Made by a program: the position numbers and the translations under genes
The notes under the pieces: generated by a model
Told to the model about the DNA's origin: nothing
Databases searched by the model: none
What the model saw: the letters and a program-made list of their open reading frames with translations, nothing else
Shown here: positions 6,813-14,571 of the stretch, in pieces
How positions within the stretch are numbered: the first letter of the stretch is position 1
Layout: each line of letters starts with the position of its first letter
Origin: an uncultured Muribaculaceae bacterium
GTDB lineage: Bacteria; Bacteroidota; Bacteroidia; Bacteroidales; Muribaculaceae
Length of the DNA: 30,091 nt
Assembly: GCA_910585755.1 (NCBI GenBank)
Contig: CAJUFH010000040.1
Location: forward strand, 1 to 30,091
Direction: 5' to 3'

Positions 6813-8207
6813 ATGAAGTTCTCAATTTCAAACCTCGGCCCGATAGACTCGGCGGAAATGACATTAGCTCCGCTGACGGTTTTATGCGGCAAGAACAATA
6901 CCGGGAAAACCTACGCCTCTTATTCCCTCTTCTGCTCCCTGGATTTTATCCGCCACGCCATTTCGTTTCCCGTGCCTGACGAGGCTATCAACGATTTGTT
7001 AGAGAACGGAGAGATCGAAATAGGGCTTGACCTGTCGCAGGAGGTTCTCGACGCGTATTTTGATATGGCGTCAAAACGCGCATGCGCGATGATCCCGGTA
7101 TTTTTCGCCGCCGAGCCTTCCCATTTCAAGCACTCGAAGCTGAATCTCTCCGTCAGTCCCGACGACCTTGTCATACCCGTTTCTTTTTCAAGAACCCTCA
7201 GCGCCGGCAACCAGTACTCCCTCCAACTGTCGAAACCCAAAGGATCTCAACGGCTGACGGCCACCCTGCTGCGCAACGGGAAAACCCCTCTCAAGGAAGC
7301 ACAGAAAGAAATCATCGAGAGCGTAATCGGGGATACCATCAAGGAAATAATCTTCAAGGATACGCTCCCGGCGATCACATTCACAAGCACCGAACGGACC
7401 GGTGCCCTGATGTTCCGCGACGAGCTGACCCCGGAGAAAGGCAAGGACATAAAAGCCCTGCTGGAGCGTCACCCCGACGATTTCGACGGGCTGGTTGAGG
7501 ATGTCAGCCATTCGCTCTATCCTTTCCCGATAATCAAGAACATCAACTTTGTCAAGAACCTGCGTTCCATAGCGCTCAGGACCTCCCCCCTCGCAAAAAG
7601 ATACCCCGGCCTGGTAACCGCTTTCGACAGAATTTCGGGAGGCCGGTATTCCGCTGATGAAAACGGAATTTTCTTCTCTCCGGCCGACACCCCCTCGCTA
7701 AAACTCGCGATGGAGGAAAGCTCCAGCTCGGCCCGGTCGCTCGTGCTCATTTCCTTCTGGCTGCGCCACCTCGCAAAAAAAGGAGACCTTCTGATGATCG
7801 ACGAGCCGGAAATGAACCTCCACCCCGAAAGCCAGCGACTGCTCGCCCGGTGGGTGGCGATGCTCGTAAACTGCGGGGTAAAGGTGTTTATCACCACCCA
7901 CAGCGACTACTTCATCAAAGAGCTGAACACCCTCGTCATGCTCAGAAAGCAGCAAAAAGCCGAGAGGATTCCCTCTCTCATGGAGGAAAACGGAATCTCG
8001 AAGAGCATGCTCCTGAATCCCAAGGATTTCCGTGTGTACGTCGCCAAACGTCCGACAAAGACAGCCAAAGACGGGACAACCATTTTAGGCAAGACAACAA
8101 TCGGGGAAGCGCCCGTCGATTCTTTCTATGGCGCCGCGGTAAGCAGCTTTGACGACACCATTTCCCGAATCAACGAACTCCAGGAAGCGATTATCTTCAA
8201 TGGATAG
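6813..8207 (+). CDS. AAA family ATPase (AAA_15/OLD-like), candidate defence protein
   Basis: The 464-residue protein has an ABC/SMC-type ATPase fold in one chain. Walker A is GKNNTGKT at about 25-32. A long insertion of mostly helical sequence follows. Near the C terminus come the SSSARSLVLISFWLR signature-like region, Walker B with LLMIDEPEMNLHPESQ, and the switch histidine in ITTHSDYFI. There is no C-terminal TOPRIM domain, so it is not a complete OLD nuclease. A second, separate nuclease-like gene overlaps its end by 8 bp, implying translational coupling. ATPases of this type act as sensors or regulators in several anti-phage systems (Septu, PARIS, Gabija, retrons). A defence role here is inferred from architecture and from the flanking guaA duplication. 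Confidence 0.9.
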   Translation: MKFSISNLGPIDSAEMTLAPLTVLCGKNNTGKTYASYSLFCSLDFIRHAISFPVPDEAINDLLENGEIEIGLDLSQEVLDAYFDMASKRACAMIPVFFAAEPSHFKHSKLNLSVSPDDLVIPVSFSRTLSAGNQYSLQLSKPKGSQRLTATLLRNGKTPLKEAQKEIIESVIGDTIKEIIFKDTLPAITFTSTERTGALMFRDELTPEKGKDIKALLERHPDDFDGLVEDVSHSLYPFPIIKNINFVKNLRSIALRTSPLAKRYPGLVTAFDRISGGRYSADENGIFFSPADTPSLKLAMEESSSSARSLVLISFWLRHLAKKGDLLMIDEPEMNLHPESQRLLARWVAMLVNCGVKVFITTHSDYFIKELNTLVMLRKQQKAERIPSLMEENGISKSMLLNPKDFRVYVAKRPTKTAKDGTTILGKTTIGEAPVDSFYGAAVSSFDDTISRINELQEAIIFNG

Positions 8208-8757
8208 ACAGACCCTCCGAAAGGCTTTGTGCGCCACATTCCCTTCTTCCGGCGGCGAGGTTGTCCTCAGGGAAACCGACAAAGGGGCAACCCTGCGCGA
8301 GATAACGGTTCACGGGCTTCCGGCTGAAGCCTATGCTGTCAAACTTGACGGGATAAAAGTCCACAAGCTATTCTTTGACAAAATAATAGGAGATTTTAAC
8401 AAGCACGGCGACTACCTAATCGTTACCGACCGGGAGATGATTGTGGTCGAAATGAAATCGCGTAAAGAACTAACGGATAAGCTCATAGACGAATGTAAGC
8501 GGAAGTTCAAGTCAGACTGTTGCATCTTCGACTATTGCGATTCCGTTTTCTTCCGTATCCTGAAAAAGAACCCCTTTTTCAAGGGAAAGCCGATTTACTT
8601 TGTCCTGCTTTACCAAGGCGCTCCAATCGCCATCTCTCCGACCTCGGCGAAACCCTCCGAAAATCCTCCCAAACATACCGACCCGGAAGAATTTTTAAGA
8701 ATCCCCGTTGCCGACAATGCCCGAGTCAACTTCCGCAAGCTGCTCGGCGAAAAATAA
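8200..8757 (+). CDS. small PD-(D/E)XK-like nuclease candidate, partner of the AAA ATPase
   Basis: The 185-residue protein starts at the ATG at 8200, inside the ATPase stop region (overlap 8200-8207). Upstream in-frame starts would run far into the ATPase gene. A strand-rich core contains D71 in GDYLIVTDREM, then E84-x-K86 in VVEMKSRKE. This D-(12)-E-x-K pattern with hydrophobic strands resembles the restriction-endonuclease-like active site. The C-terminal part has strand KPIYFVLLYQ and a Pro-rich loop. I do not recognise a named family. The tight overlap with the ATPase argues that the two proteins act together, the ATPase probably controlling the presumed nuclease. Confidence 0.75.
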   Translation: MDRQTLRKALCATFPSSGGEVVLRETDKGATLREITVHGLPAEAYAVKLDGIKVHKLFFDKIIGDFNKHGDYLIVTDREMIVVEMKSRKELTDKLIDECKRKFKSDCCIFDYCDSVFFRILKKNPFFKGKPIYFVLLYQGAPIAISPTSAKPSENPPKHTDPEEFLRIPVADNARVNFRKLLGEK

Positions 8758-8767
8758 GCTTCCCCCC

Positions 8768-8794
8768 GCCACATTCGAGTGGGAGTAACCCCTC
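8768..8794 (+). repeat. att-like direct repeat, right copy (remnant of guaA 3' end)
   Basis: This non-coding copy of the guaA terminus reads GCCACA, one mismatch, the 14-bp core TCGAGTGGGAGTAA (8775-8788), then CCCCTC. In frame it would encode A-T-F-E-W-E-stop, so it looks like the displaced end of a guaA gene and not a chance match. It lies 11 bp after the small nuclease gene and 24 bp before the terminator hairpin. Confidence 0.8.
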
Positions 8795-8817
8795 CTCACC
8801 TTCTAACAGACCACGTC

Positions 8818-8853
8818 GCGACAGCCCCGGCACCATTCCGCCGGGGCTGTCGC
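8818..8853 (+). terminator. strong intrinsic terminator (guaA/cassette)
   Basis: A perfect 13-bp GC-rich stem, GCGACAGCCCCGG (8818-8830) with CCGGGGCTGTCGC (8841-8853), has a 10-nt loop and is followed by TTTATA. It would end transcription from guaA or from the inserted cassette. Confidence 0.8.
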
Positions 8854-8949
8854 TTTATACTTACCCCCCTCAGAAGTACGCAGAAGCCGTCTGTTAATAA
8901 ACTTTAATCATTTTTAACATTTGGGGGGGTAAAATTGCGGATTTCTTCC

Positions 8950-8957
8950 TACTTTTG
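8950..8957 (+). promoter_or_regulatory. -7 box and long leader of the pilus operon
   Basis: TACTTTTG matches TAnnTTTG exactly. It is about 330 nt upstream of the first pilus-locus gene (start 9290), so the transcript would carry an unusually long leader. No TTTG is present at the standard spacing; the closest (8920-8923) is 26 nt away. The leader holds an 11-bp direct repeat and a short basic reading frame. I found no inverted repeats flanking the promoter that would suggest an invertible switch. Confidence 0.5.
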
Positions 8958-9054
8958 CACGCTTTTATTACAAACGCTGTCAGGATTGCCAGCATAAACC
9001 TTCAATATCTACTTACTGCGGTTGATCCGCTACGATAAACCGATATTATTACGA

Positions 9055-9174
9055 ATGAAAGGTACAACGAGATTCCCATATAACCGCGGATTGCAGCGAC
9101 TGCGCAGCCTGATGGCCGACAGAGGCCGCCCAAGGATGCGTATCGGCTTGGAAACGGGACCGCGCAAGCGATAA
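9055..9174 (+). CDS. possible 39-aa Arg-rich leader peptide
   Basis: A complete ATG-to-TAA frame of 39 codons lies in the leader of the pilus operon. The peptide is strikingly basic, begins MKGTTRFPYNRGLQRLRS and ends RKR. It shares no family I know and has no visible ribosome-binding site. It could be a real upstream reading frame that tunes pilus expression, or chance. Confidence 0.2.
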   Translation: MKGTTRFPYNRGLQRLRSLMADRGRPRMRIGLETGPRKR

Positions 9175-9190
9175 CCGGCACCGCGCAAGC
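9159..9190. repeat. 11-bp direct repeat in the pilus operon leader
   Basis: ACCGCGCAAGC occurs at 9159-9169 and 9180-9190, 21 bp apart start to start (two helical turns). A weaker third copy, GTCGCGCAATCC, follows at about 9219-9230. This spacing could serve a regulator binding one face of the DNA. Confidence 0.5.
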
Positions 9191-9289
9191 CACCTCAGGG
9201 GAAGGGACGAAACCGACCGTCGCGCAATCCGACACACATCCCGCCATAGTTTAAACCTACCATTATCCGCCTCTCCAGGCACAGACTTT

Positions 9290-9871
9290 ATGAGATTCAG
9301 ATTTCCGGCACTTATATTCGGATTGCTATTGTGCGCTATGTCCGCCAACGCCCAGGACGTGGCTCTCAAGACCAATCTCCTGTACGACGCCACTTTAACC
9401 CTCAACGGTGGCGTGGAAGCTAAGTTCGCGCCCAAATGGACCGGCGACCTTAGCGCCAACCTCAACGCCTGGACCGTCGACAACCGCCGCTGGAAGCACT
9501 GGCTCGTGCAGCCCGAGGCACGCTACTGGTTCTGCCAGGCTTTCTCGGGCCATTTCGTCGGGGCGCACCTCCTCGGAGGCCAGTACAATTTCGGAAACCT
9601 CGACATGGATTTCAGCCTCCTGGGCACCGACTTCGGAAAGCTCAAGGACCACCGCTACCAGGGATGGATGGCCGGCGTCGGCATCGCCTACGGATATTCG
9701 TGGATTCTCGACCGCCACTGGAACTTCGAGGCCGAAATCGGCATCGGCTATGTCTACACCCGCTCCGACGTCTACGAGTGCTTCGACTGCGGGCAGCGAG
9801 TACGCACCGGCCTCCCCCACAACTATTTCGGCGTGACAAAAGCCGCCATTAACCTGATTTACACATTCTGA
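9290..9871 (+). CDS. DUF3575 outer-membrane protein of the pilus locus
   Basis: The 193-residue protein has a signal peptide with likely cleavage after residue 21 (SANA-QD). The mature part is rich in aromatic residues and alternating strands (LKTNLLYDATLTLNGGVEA, HWLVQPEARYWF, GWMAGVGIAYGYSW) and ends in a terminal Phe (INLIYTF), as in outer-membrane beta-barrels. DUF3575 proteins typically open Bacteroidales FimA/Mfa-type pilus operons, next to a DUF3868 gene, as here (11-bp gap). Their exact function is not established; assembly or anchoring of the pilus at the outer membrane is an inference from context. Confidence 0.9.
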   Translation: MRFRFPALIFGLLLCAMSANAQDVALKTNLLYDATLTLNGGVEAKFAPKWTGDLSANLNAWTVDNRRWKHWLVQPEARYWFCQAFSGHFVGAHLLGGQYNFGNLDMDFSLLGTDFGKLKDHRYQGWMAGVGIAYGYSWILDRHWNFEAEIGIGYVYTRSDVYECFDCGQRVRTGLPHNYFGVTKAAINLIYTF

Positions 9872-9882
9872 AACAATCTCCT

Positions 9883-11355
9883 ATGAAAAAGTCCGCCGTG
9901 TCGCAGCTTATGGCCGGCATAGCCGTCGCCGCCTCCCTCCTTGCCGGTTTCAGCCGGGGAGCAGCCGCGCCTATGCTGAAAGTCAGCGACATCAAAATAG
10001 CCCGCCATGAAGGGGAGCTCTCCGTGGCCCTCGACATAAACCCGAGGAGCGTCAACCCGGGCCGCGACAAGGAGGTGGTTTTCACCCCCATCATCCGCTC
10101 CCTCGAAAGCGCCGACAGCCTCGTACTCCCTTCAATACGCGTAGCCGGCCGCAACCGCTATTACTCCCACCTGCGCAACGACGACCTCGCCGAAGGGGAG
10201 AAGGTATGCTACGCCGGAGCCAGGGAACCAATCGAGTACCGCCGCGACGTCCACTTCGAGCCATGGATGAACCGCGCGCGGGTCGACATGCGCGAAGAGG
10301 TCGCCAACTGCTGCGACGCGCCCGAGCCCTCCGGCCAGACCCCTTTGGCGCTCCTCGACTTCGAGCAGAAACCAATACGCCCGGCCCACCGTTATGTGGC
10401 CCTCCTCAGCGACAGCACCATCGAGCGCAGCGCCGAGGGACGGGCGTTTATCGACTTCATCGTCAACCGGACCGAGATACGCCCCTGGTACCGCGGCAAC
10501 ACCGCCGAACTGGCGAAAATCATCGCCTCCATCGACAAGGTGAAGAACGACCCCGACGCCACAATCACCCGAGTGACTATCAAAGGCTTCGCGTCGCCCG
10601 AAGGCTCCTACTCCAACAACGTGCGCCTCGCTATGGGCCGTACGGCAGCCCTCAAGGAATACGTCCGCGAGCACTACAACTTCGACCCCGAAATCATGTC
10701 GACCGACTACGAGCCGGAAGACTGGGGCGGCCTCCGCGCCTGGGTCGAGAAATGCACCCTCCCCCACCGCGCCGAAATCCTCGGCGTCATCGACTCCCCG
10801 ATGGAGCCGGACCCCAAGGACGCGGAGCTTAAGCGCCGCTTCCCCGAGGAATACAAACTGATGCTCGACAGCGTCTATCCCGCCCTCCGTCATTCCGACT
10901 ACACCGTCAAATACCGCATACGCACCTATGTCGACATCGAGGAGCTGAAACGCGTCTACGCCTCAGCGCCCGACCGCCTGCGCCCCGTCGACTTCCAGCG
11001 CGTCGCCGCGACCTTCCCCGAAGGGAGCGAGCAGTATAAGGAGGTATTCATGACGGCCGTCAAGGTCCATCCGCGCGACGAGTCGGCCAACCTTAACGCT
11101 GCCAACATCGCGATGGAGCGCGACGACCTCAACGCCGCCGCACGCTACCTGGCCAACGCGGGAGACTCCCCCGAAAGCGTCTACGCCCGCGGAGTGCTCG
11201 CCGCCCGCACCGGCGACACCCCCCGCGCCCGCGCCCTCTTACGCGCCGCGGCTGACCGGGACCTCGACCTCGCCGCCGAAGAGCTGGCGAACCTCGAGGC
11301 GGTAATCTCCGCCCCTACCGTCGAGTACCTAATCGAGCCGGAACCCGCGCACTGA
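9883..11355 (+). CDS. DUF3868 protein with OmpA-like and TPR-like regions
   Basis: The 490-residue exported protein has a signal peptide to about residue 29 (SRGAAA). An N-terminal DUF3868 beta domain (about 30-190) is followed by an OmpA-like peptidoglycan-binding-type region around 228-265, with the motif KGFASPEGSYSNNVRLAMGR. A C-terminal stretch of Ala/Leu/Arg-rich helices resembles TPR repeats (about 390-475). It follows the DUF3575 gene by 11 bp and precedes the major fimbrillin gene by 85 bp. It is probably a periplasmic or outer-membrane assembly or scaffold component of the type V pilus; its molecular role is not known. Confidence 0.88.
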   Translation: MKKSAVSQLMAGIAVAASLLAGFSRGAAAPMLKVSDIKIARHEGELSVALDINPRSVNPGRDKEVVFTPIIRSLESADSLVLPSIRVAGRNRYYSHLRNDDLAEGEKVCYAGAREPIEYRRDVHFEPWMNRARVDMREEVANCCDAPEPSGQTPLALLDFEQKPIRPAHRYVALLSDSTIERSAEGRAFIDFIVNRTEIRPWYRGNTAELAKIIASIDKVKNDPDATITRVTIKGFASPEGSYSNNVRLAMGRTAALKEYVREHYNFDPEIMSTDYEPEDWGGLRAWVEKCTLPHRAEILGVIDSPMEPDPKDAELKRRFPEEYKLMLDSVYPALRHSDYTVKYRIRTYVDIEELKRVYASAPDRLRPVDFQRVAATFPEGSEQYKEVFMTAVKVHPRDESANLNAANIAMERDDLNAAARYLANAGDSPESVYARGVLAARTGDTPRARALLRAAADRDLDLAAEELANLEAVISAPTVEYLIEPEPAH

Positions 11356-11440
11356 CCTCCGCGCCCCTCTCCAACCGAATCTCCTCCACCATAAGGATGA
11401 AAACAATAAACAATCACAATAATCACTTAAAACAACTGCA

Positions 11441-13267
11441 ATGAAAAAAGTCAGCAGAATTTTCGCCGGATTAGCGGCGATCGCCCTGTTCACGGCGTGC
11501 TCCAGCGAAGAGCCCGTCGACGGCGGCAACCAGCCCGGCGGTACCAACCCCGTCGGCGACACAGCCTACATGAAAATCAGCATCGGCGACGTCAACGACT
11601 CAAACCCCTCTGGCGCTCCCAAAAGCCGCGCCGACTACGATGACGGCGTAGCCAGCGAGCACAACGTCAAGAACGCGCAGTTCTTCTTCTTCGACGCAAA
11701 CGGCGTCTTCGTCCTCAAGGGACAGATGATCGACCCCGCCTTCACTGAAGACAACCCCGCCGACGAGAACATCGAGTACATGAGCTCCGACAACATCCTC
11801 GTCCTCGAAGGTCTTACCGAGAAAGGATGGCCGGAGTACATGCTTACAGTGCTCAACGCCCCCGACTTCGAACCCGCATCGACCATCGAGGAGACCTCTA
11901 AGAAGCTCGACGACTACAAGCAGTCCATCAGCGGTACCAACTACATGGTGATGAGCACCTCCTCCTATTTCAGCACCACCGGCAAGGGCGACAAGAACCA
12001 CGACAACAAATATCCCTACGCCACCCACCTGGAGAGCACCGACTTCTACACCACTCCGGCAGCAGCTACCAGCAGCGCTAACGCCGTGAAAATCTACGTA
12101 GAACGCCTCGCCGCCAAAATCAAGCTCTCCGTAAACGAGGAAATCAACGGCAAGACAACCTACACCGACGACGCCGGCAAGCAGCATACAATCTACAAGC
12201 TGACCCAGACGGTCGCAGGTGACCCCAACGACCAGGAAAACACTGCGAACAAGGCAACGACCGAACTTTATGTCGAAGTCCTCGGCTGGAACCTCAGCGG
12301 TACCGCCAACCAGGCCTACATCTCCAAGCAGCTCACCTCCACCTGGAGCGCCACCGCCCCCTACACCGGGTGGGACAAGCCCGAGTATTTCCGCAGCTTC
12401 TGGGCCGAGTCTGCCGTCTACGGCCAGAACCCCGTCGCAAACGCGACCGGAAAAGCAGTGACCCCCGAAAACCTCGGACTGGTCTACACTACCTTCGGAA
12501 CCAATTCCAAGGCTGCCGGCGAGAGCGACTACTGCAACGAGAACACCAACAACGCCGCAAGCCTTTTCGCCCAGAACAACAACGGCGACCAGTCTGTAAT
12601 CACCTCCCAGACAACCCACGTCGTACTTAAGACCCGCGTCTGCGACAAGGACGGAAAGGCGATCGACATGGTAAGCTACCACGGCGTACTCTACCTCAAG
12701 AGCCACTACATCCAGTACGTCCTCGACAAAATCGAGAAAGGCGACAAGAAGAACCTCAACTTCTACACCAAAGTCTCCGACAGCGAGTACAAGCAGGTTA
12801 CCCCCGCTTTCTTCAAGCTCGAGGCCGACGGCTCCGGCAAGACCGGCCAGGTAAAGGTAGTCGTGGCTGACGAGACTCAGACTCTCTACTCCCAGGAGGA
12901 TGACGGCTCCATGTCCAACGGCACCACTTCCGCTACCCTCATGGCTTCCCTCAAGCAGAAACTCGCCGACAACCAGCCCGCCGCTACCGACCAGTACTGC
13001 GCTACCGCGTACACCGACGGCAGCAGCGTCTACTACATCCCCGTCGAGCACAACACCGCCGCGGGCGCTGGCAAGGAAGGCTACTACGGCGTTGTCCGCA
13101 ACCACTGGTACCAGCTCAACATCACCAGCTTTTCGAAAGTAGGCTTCGGCGTGTTCAGCCCCGACGAAGTGCTTATTCCCGAAGGTCCCCAGGATCCCCT
13201 CTACTACCTCGGCGTGAACATCAACGTCCTCTCCTGGAAGATTGTCTCCCAGAACGTTCCCCTGTAA
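11441..13267 (+). CDS. Mfa1-like major fimbrillin subunit (type V pilus)
   Basis: The 608-residue lipoprotein precursor has signal peptide MKKVSRIFAGLAAIALFTAC with lipidated C20. The N-terminal part has a strand TAYMKISIGDV and an Arg at 63 in KSRADYDD, suited to trypsin-like (Rgp-type) maturation cleavage. The body is the two beta-sandwich arrangement of Mfa1-like fimbrillins, with the Tyr/Thr/Asn-rich composition of a stalk subunit. The C terminus NINVLSWKIVSQNVPL resembles the conserved final strand used for donor-strand exchange. It is followed by a 13-bp GC hairpin, and DUF3575/DUF3868 genes lie upstream and a FimB/Mfa2-like anchor downstream. By analogy with Porphyromonas it forms the pilus shaft at the cell surface. 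Confidence 0.9.
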   Translation: MKKVSRIFAGLAAIALFTACSSEEPVDGGNQPGGTNPVGDTAYMKISIGDVNDSNPSGAPKSRADYDDGVASEHNVKNAQFFFFDANGVFVLKGQMIDPAFTEDNPADENIEYMSSDNILVLEGLTEKGWPEYMLTVLNAPDFEPASTIEETSKKLDDYKQSISGTNYMVMSTSSYFSTTGKGDKNHDNKYPYATHLESTDFYTTPAAATSSANAVKIYVERLAAKIKLSVNEEINGKTTYTDDAGKQHTIYKLTQTVAGDPNDQENTANKATTELYVEVLGWNLSGTANQAYISKQLTSTWSATAPYTGWDKPEYFRSFWAESAVYGQNPVANATGKAVTPENLGLVYTTFGTNSKAAGESDYCNENTNNAASLFAQNNNGDQSVITSQTTHVVLKTRVCDKDGKAIDMVSYHGVLYLKSHYIQYVLDKIEKGDKKNLNFYTKVSDSEYKQVTPAFFKLEADGSGKTGQVKVVVADETQTLYSQEDDGSMSNGTTSATLMASLKQKLADNQPAATDQYCATAYTDGSSVYYIPVEHNTAAGAGKEGYYGVVRNHWYQLNITSFSKVGFGVFSPDEVLIPEGPQDPLYYLGVNINVLSWKIVSQNVPL

Positions 13268-13300
13268 TTAAACCTACTTCAATACTTCTTCGATAACAGT

Positions 13301-13337
13301 CCCGGCGGCCGCGAGGCCGCGGCCGCCGGGCTTCTTT
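13301..13337 (+). terminator. GC-rich hairpin after the major fimbrillin (attenuator-like)
   Basis: A perfect 13-bp stem CCCGGCGGCCGCG / CGCGGCCGCCGGG (13301-13313 and 13318-13330) with a 4-nt loop is followed by CTTCTTT. It sits between the major subunit gene and the anchor gene. It would either separate two transcription units or let only part of the transcription continue, giving much more shaft subunit than anchor. Confidence 0.75.
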
Positions 13338-13379
13338 ATTCCCGCATCTCTTTCCATACTCTCATAAGGTAATACGATT

Positions 13380-14501
13380 GTGACACTCCGCTTTGACCGC
13401 ATATTTTCCCGCCTCGCGGCGACCGCCATCCTGGCCGGCGCCCTTGGTCTGACTTCCTCCTGCGAAAGCATCATCTACGAGCACGAGGGGGACTGCGACC
13501 CATATTACAAAGTCCGGTTCGTCTACGACATGAACATGAATTTCGCCGACGCTTTCGCAAGCCAGGTGAAGGACGTGACCCTCTACGTCATCGACGAGCG
13601 CGACGGAAGGGTCGTGCTGGAAAAACACGAGTCGGGAGAGACCCTGTCTGCCGGCGGCTACATGATGGACGTCGACGTGCCCCCCGGCGAATACACCCTC
13701 CTGGCATGGTGCGGCGAGGGACACCGCACATCGTTCGCCGTAAACCCCTCCGACATCCGCTCGGAGCTCCGCTGCTCCCTCGCGGCCCGCTCGAACCCCG
13801 AAGAAGGCCCCTGGGGAACCGACGGTTCCCGCGTCACCGACTGCCTCGACAACCTCTTCCACGGCAAGGTCGAAGCGCAAGTATTCCCCTCAACGCAGGG
13901 TACCCACATCTACGAGGTGCCCCTCGTCAAAAACACAAACGACATACACATAGTGCTGCAGCACCTCTCGGGAGAGCCCGTCGACAAAGACGCATTCACC
14001 TTCACCGTCGCCGACGACAACGGCCTGATGGACTGGGACAACACCCTCCTCCCCGACGAGCCCCTGACATACTTCGCCTGGTACGTCGACGCCGGAATCG
14101 CCGGGGTCGAGGTCCCCGACTACTCCGACAGCAACCGGGAAGAGGACCCCGCGCCCGAAGAAACAGCCCCGGCCGGTCGCTACCAGACCCAGGTAAGCGC
14201 CGCCGTCGCCGAACTCTCGGTAGGGCGCATCGTCAAGCGTCCCAAAGGGACACCACAGCCCTATGTGAAAATCTACAACAACGAAAGCCGCGAGATGATC
14301 GTAAAGGTCCCACTGGTCGACTACTGCCTCCTCGTTAAAGGGAAGCGCAAGGAAACCAAGGACATGGACGACCAGGAATATCTCGACCGGCAGGACGACT
14401 ATTCGATGGTTTTCTTCCTCGACCAGGACAACCGGTGGCTGAAAACCGAAATCATCATAAATTCCTGGAGGGTACCCGTCCCGCAGGACGTAGAACTCTG
14501 A
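13380..14501 (+). CDS. FimB/Mfa2 family pilus anchor lipoprotein
   Basis: The 373-residue lipoprotein uses a GTG start, 7 nt downstream of a possible AAGG site; no ATG lies near. The signal peptide ends in LTSSC with C28 as lipidated Cys. The two-domain FimB/Mfa2 fold is suggested by KVRFVYDMNMNFADAF followed by VTLYVIDERDGRVV, by DVPPGEYTLLAWCG, and by IHIVLQHLSG in the second half. The C-terminal strand IIINSWRVPVPQDVEL is characteristic. Unlike the other three pilins of the locus it lacks an S-R-A processing motif near the N terminus, as expected for an uncleaved anchor that stays in the outer membrane and limits pilus length. Confidence 0.88.
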   Translation: MTLRFDRIFSRLAATAILAGALGLTSSCESIIYEHEGDCDPYYKVRFVYDMNMNFADAFASQVKDVTLYVIDERDGRVVLEKHESGETLSAGGYMMDVDVPPGEYTLLAWCGEGHRTSFAVNPSDIRSELRCSLAARSNPEEGPWGTDGSRVTDCLDNLFHGKVEAQVFPSTQGTHIYEVPLVKNTNDIHIVLQHLSGEPVDKDAFTFTVADDNGLMDWDNTLLPDEPLTYFAWYVDAGIAGVEVPDYSDSNREEDPAPEETAPAGRYQTQVSAAVAELSVGRIVKRPKGTPQPYVKIYNNESREMIVKVPLVDYCLLVKGKRKETKDMDDQEYLDRQDDYSMVFFLDQDNRWLKTEIIINSWRVPVPQDVEL

Positions 14502-14571
14502 CCCTCCCCGAACCCCATATCCCTCTCCATCCTTGCTCTCCATAACAGTTAAAAAGATATACGGCAACAAA

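Larger units (their letters stand above)
6777..8767. other. putative inserted two-gene cassette in the guaA 3' end
   Basis: The interval between the two copies of the guaA 3' end contains only two overlapping genes, an AAA ATPase and a small PD-(D/E)XK-like protein. No integrase, transposase or plasmid gene is present, so the cassette would have to be moved in trans or be the remnant of a larger element. Its base composition is less GC-rich than that of guaA. The strong hairpin terminator that would suit guaA is found after the right repeat, consistent with displacement by an insertion. Confidence 0.65.

Noticed and set aside
8860..9289. Invertible (phase-variable) promoter upstream of the pilus operon
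   Set aside because: Such switches are common for Bacteroidales surface structures, but I found no pair of inverted repeats around the -7 box and no nearby invertase gene.
11600..13105. 501-codon open frame antisense to the major fimbrillin gene
   Set aside because: It is a Val/Gly-rich shadow produced by GC-rich codon use on the other strand; it has no family features, and the sense frame is a clear fimbrillin lipoprotein. The same applies to long antisense frames over the antiporter, guaA, DUF3868, DUF4906, pckA and parC genes.
14533..14571. TTG start adding 13 residues to the 516-aa pilin
   Set aside because: The ATG at 14572 directly yields a standard lipoprotein signal peptide; the extension spoils it.
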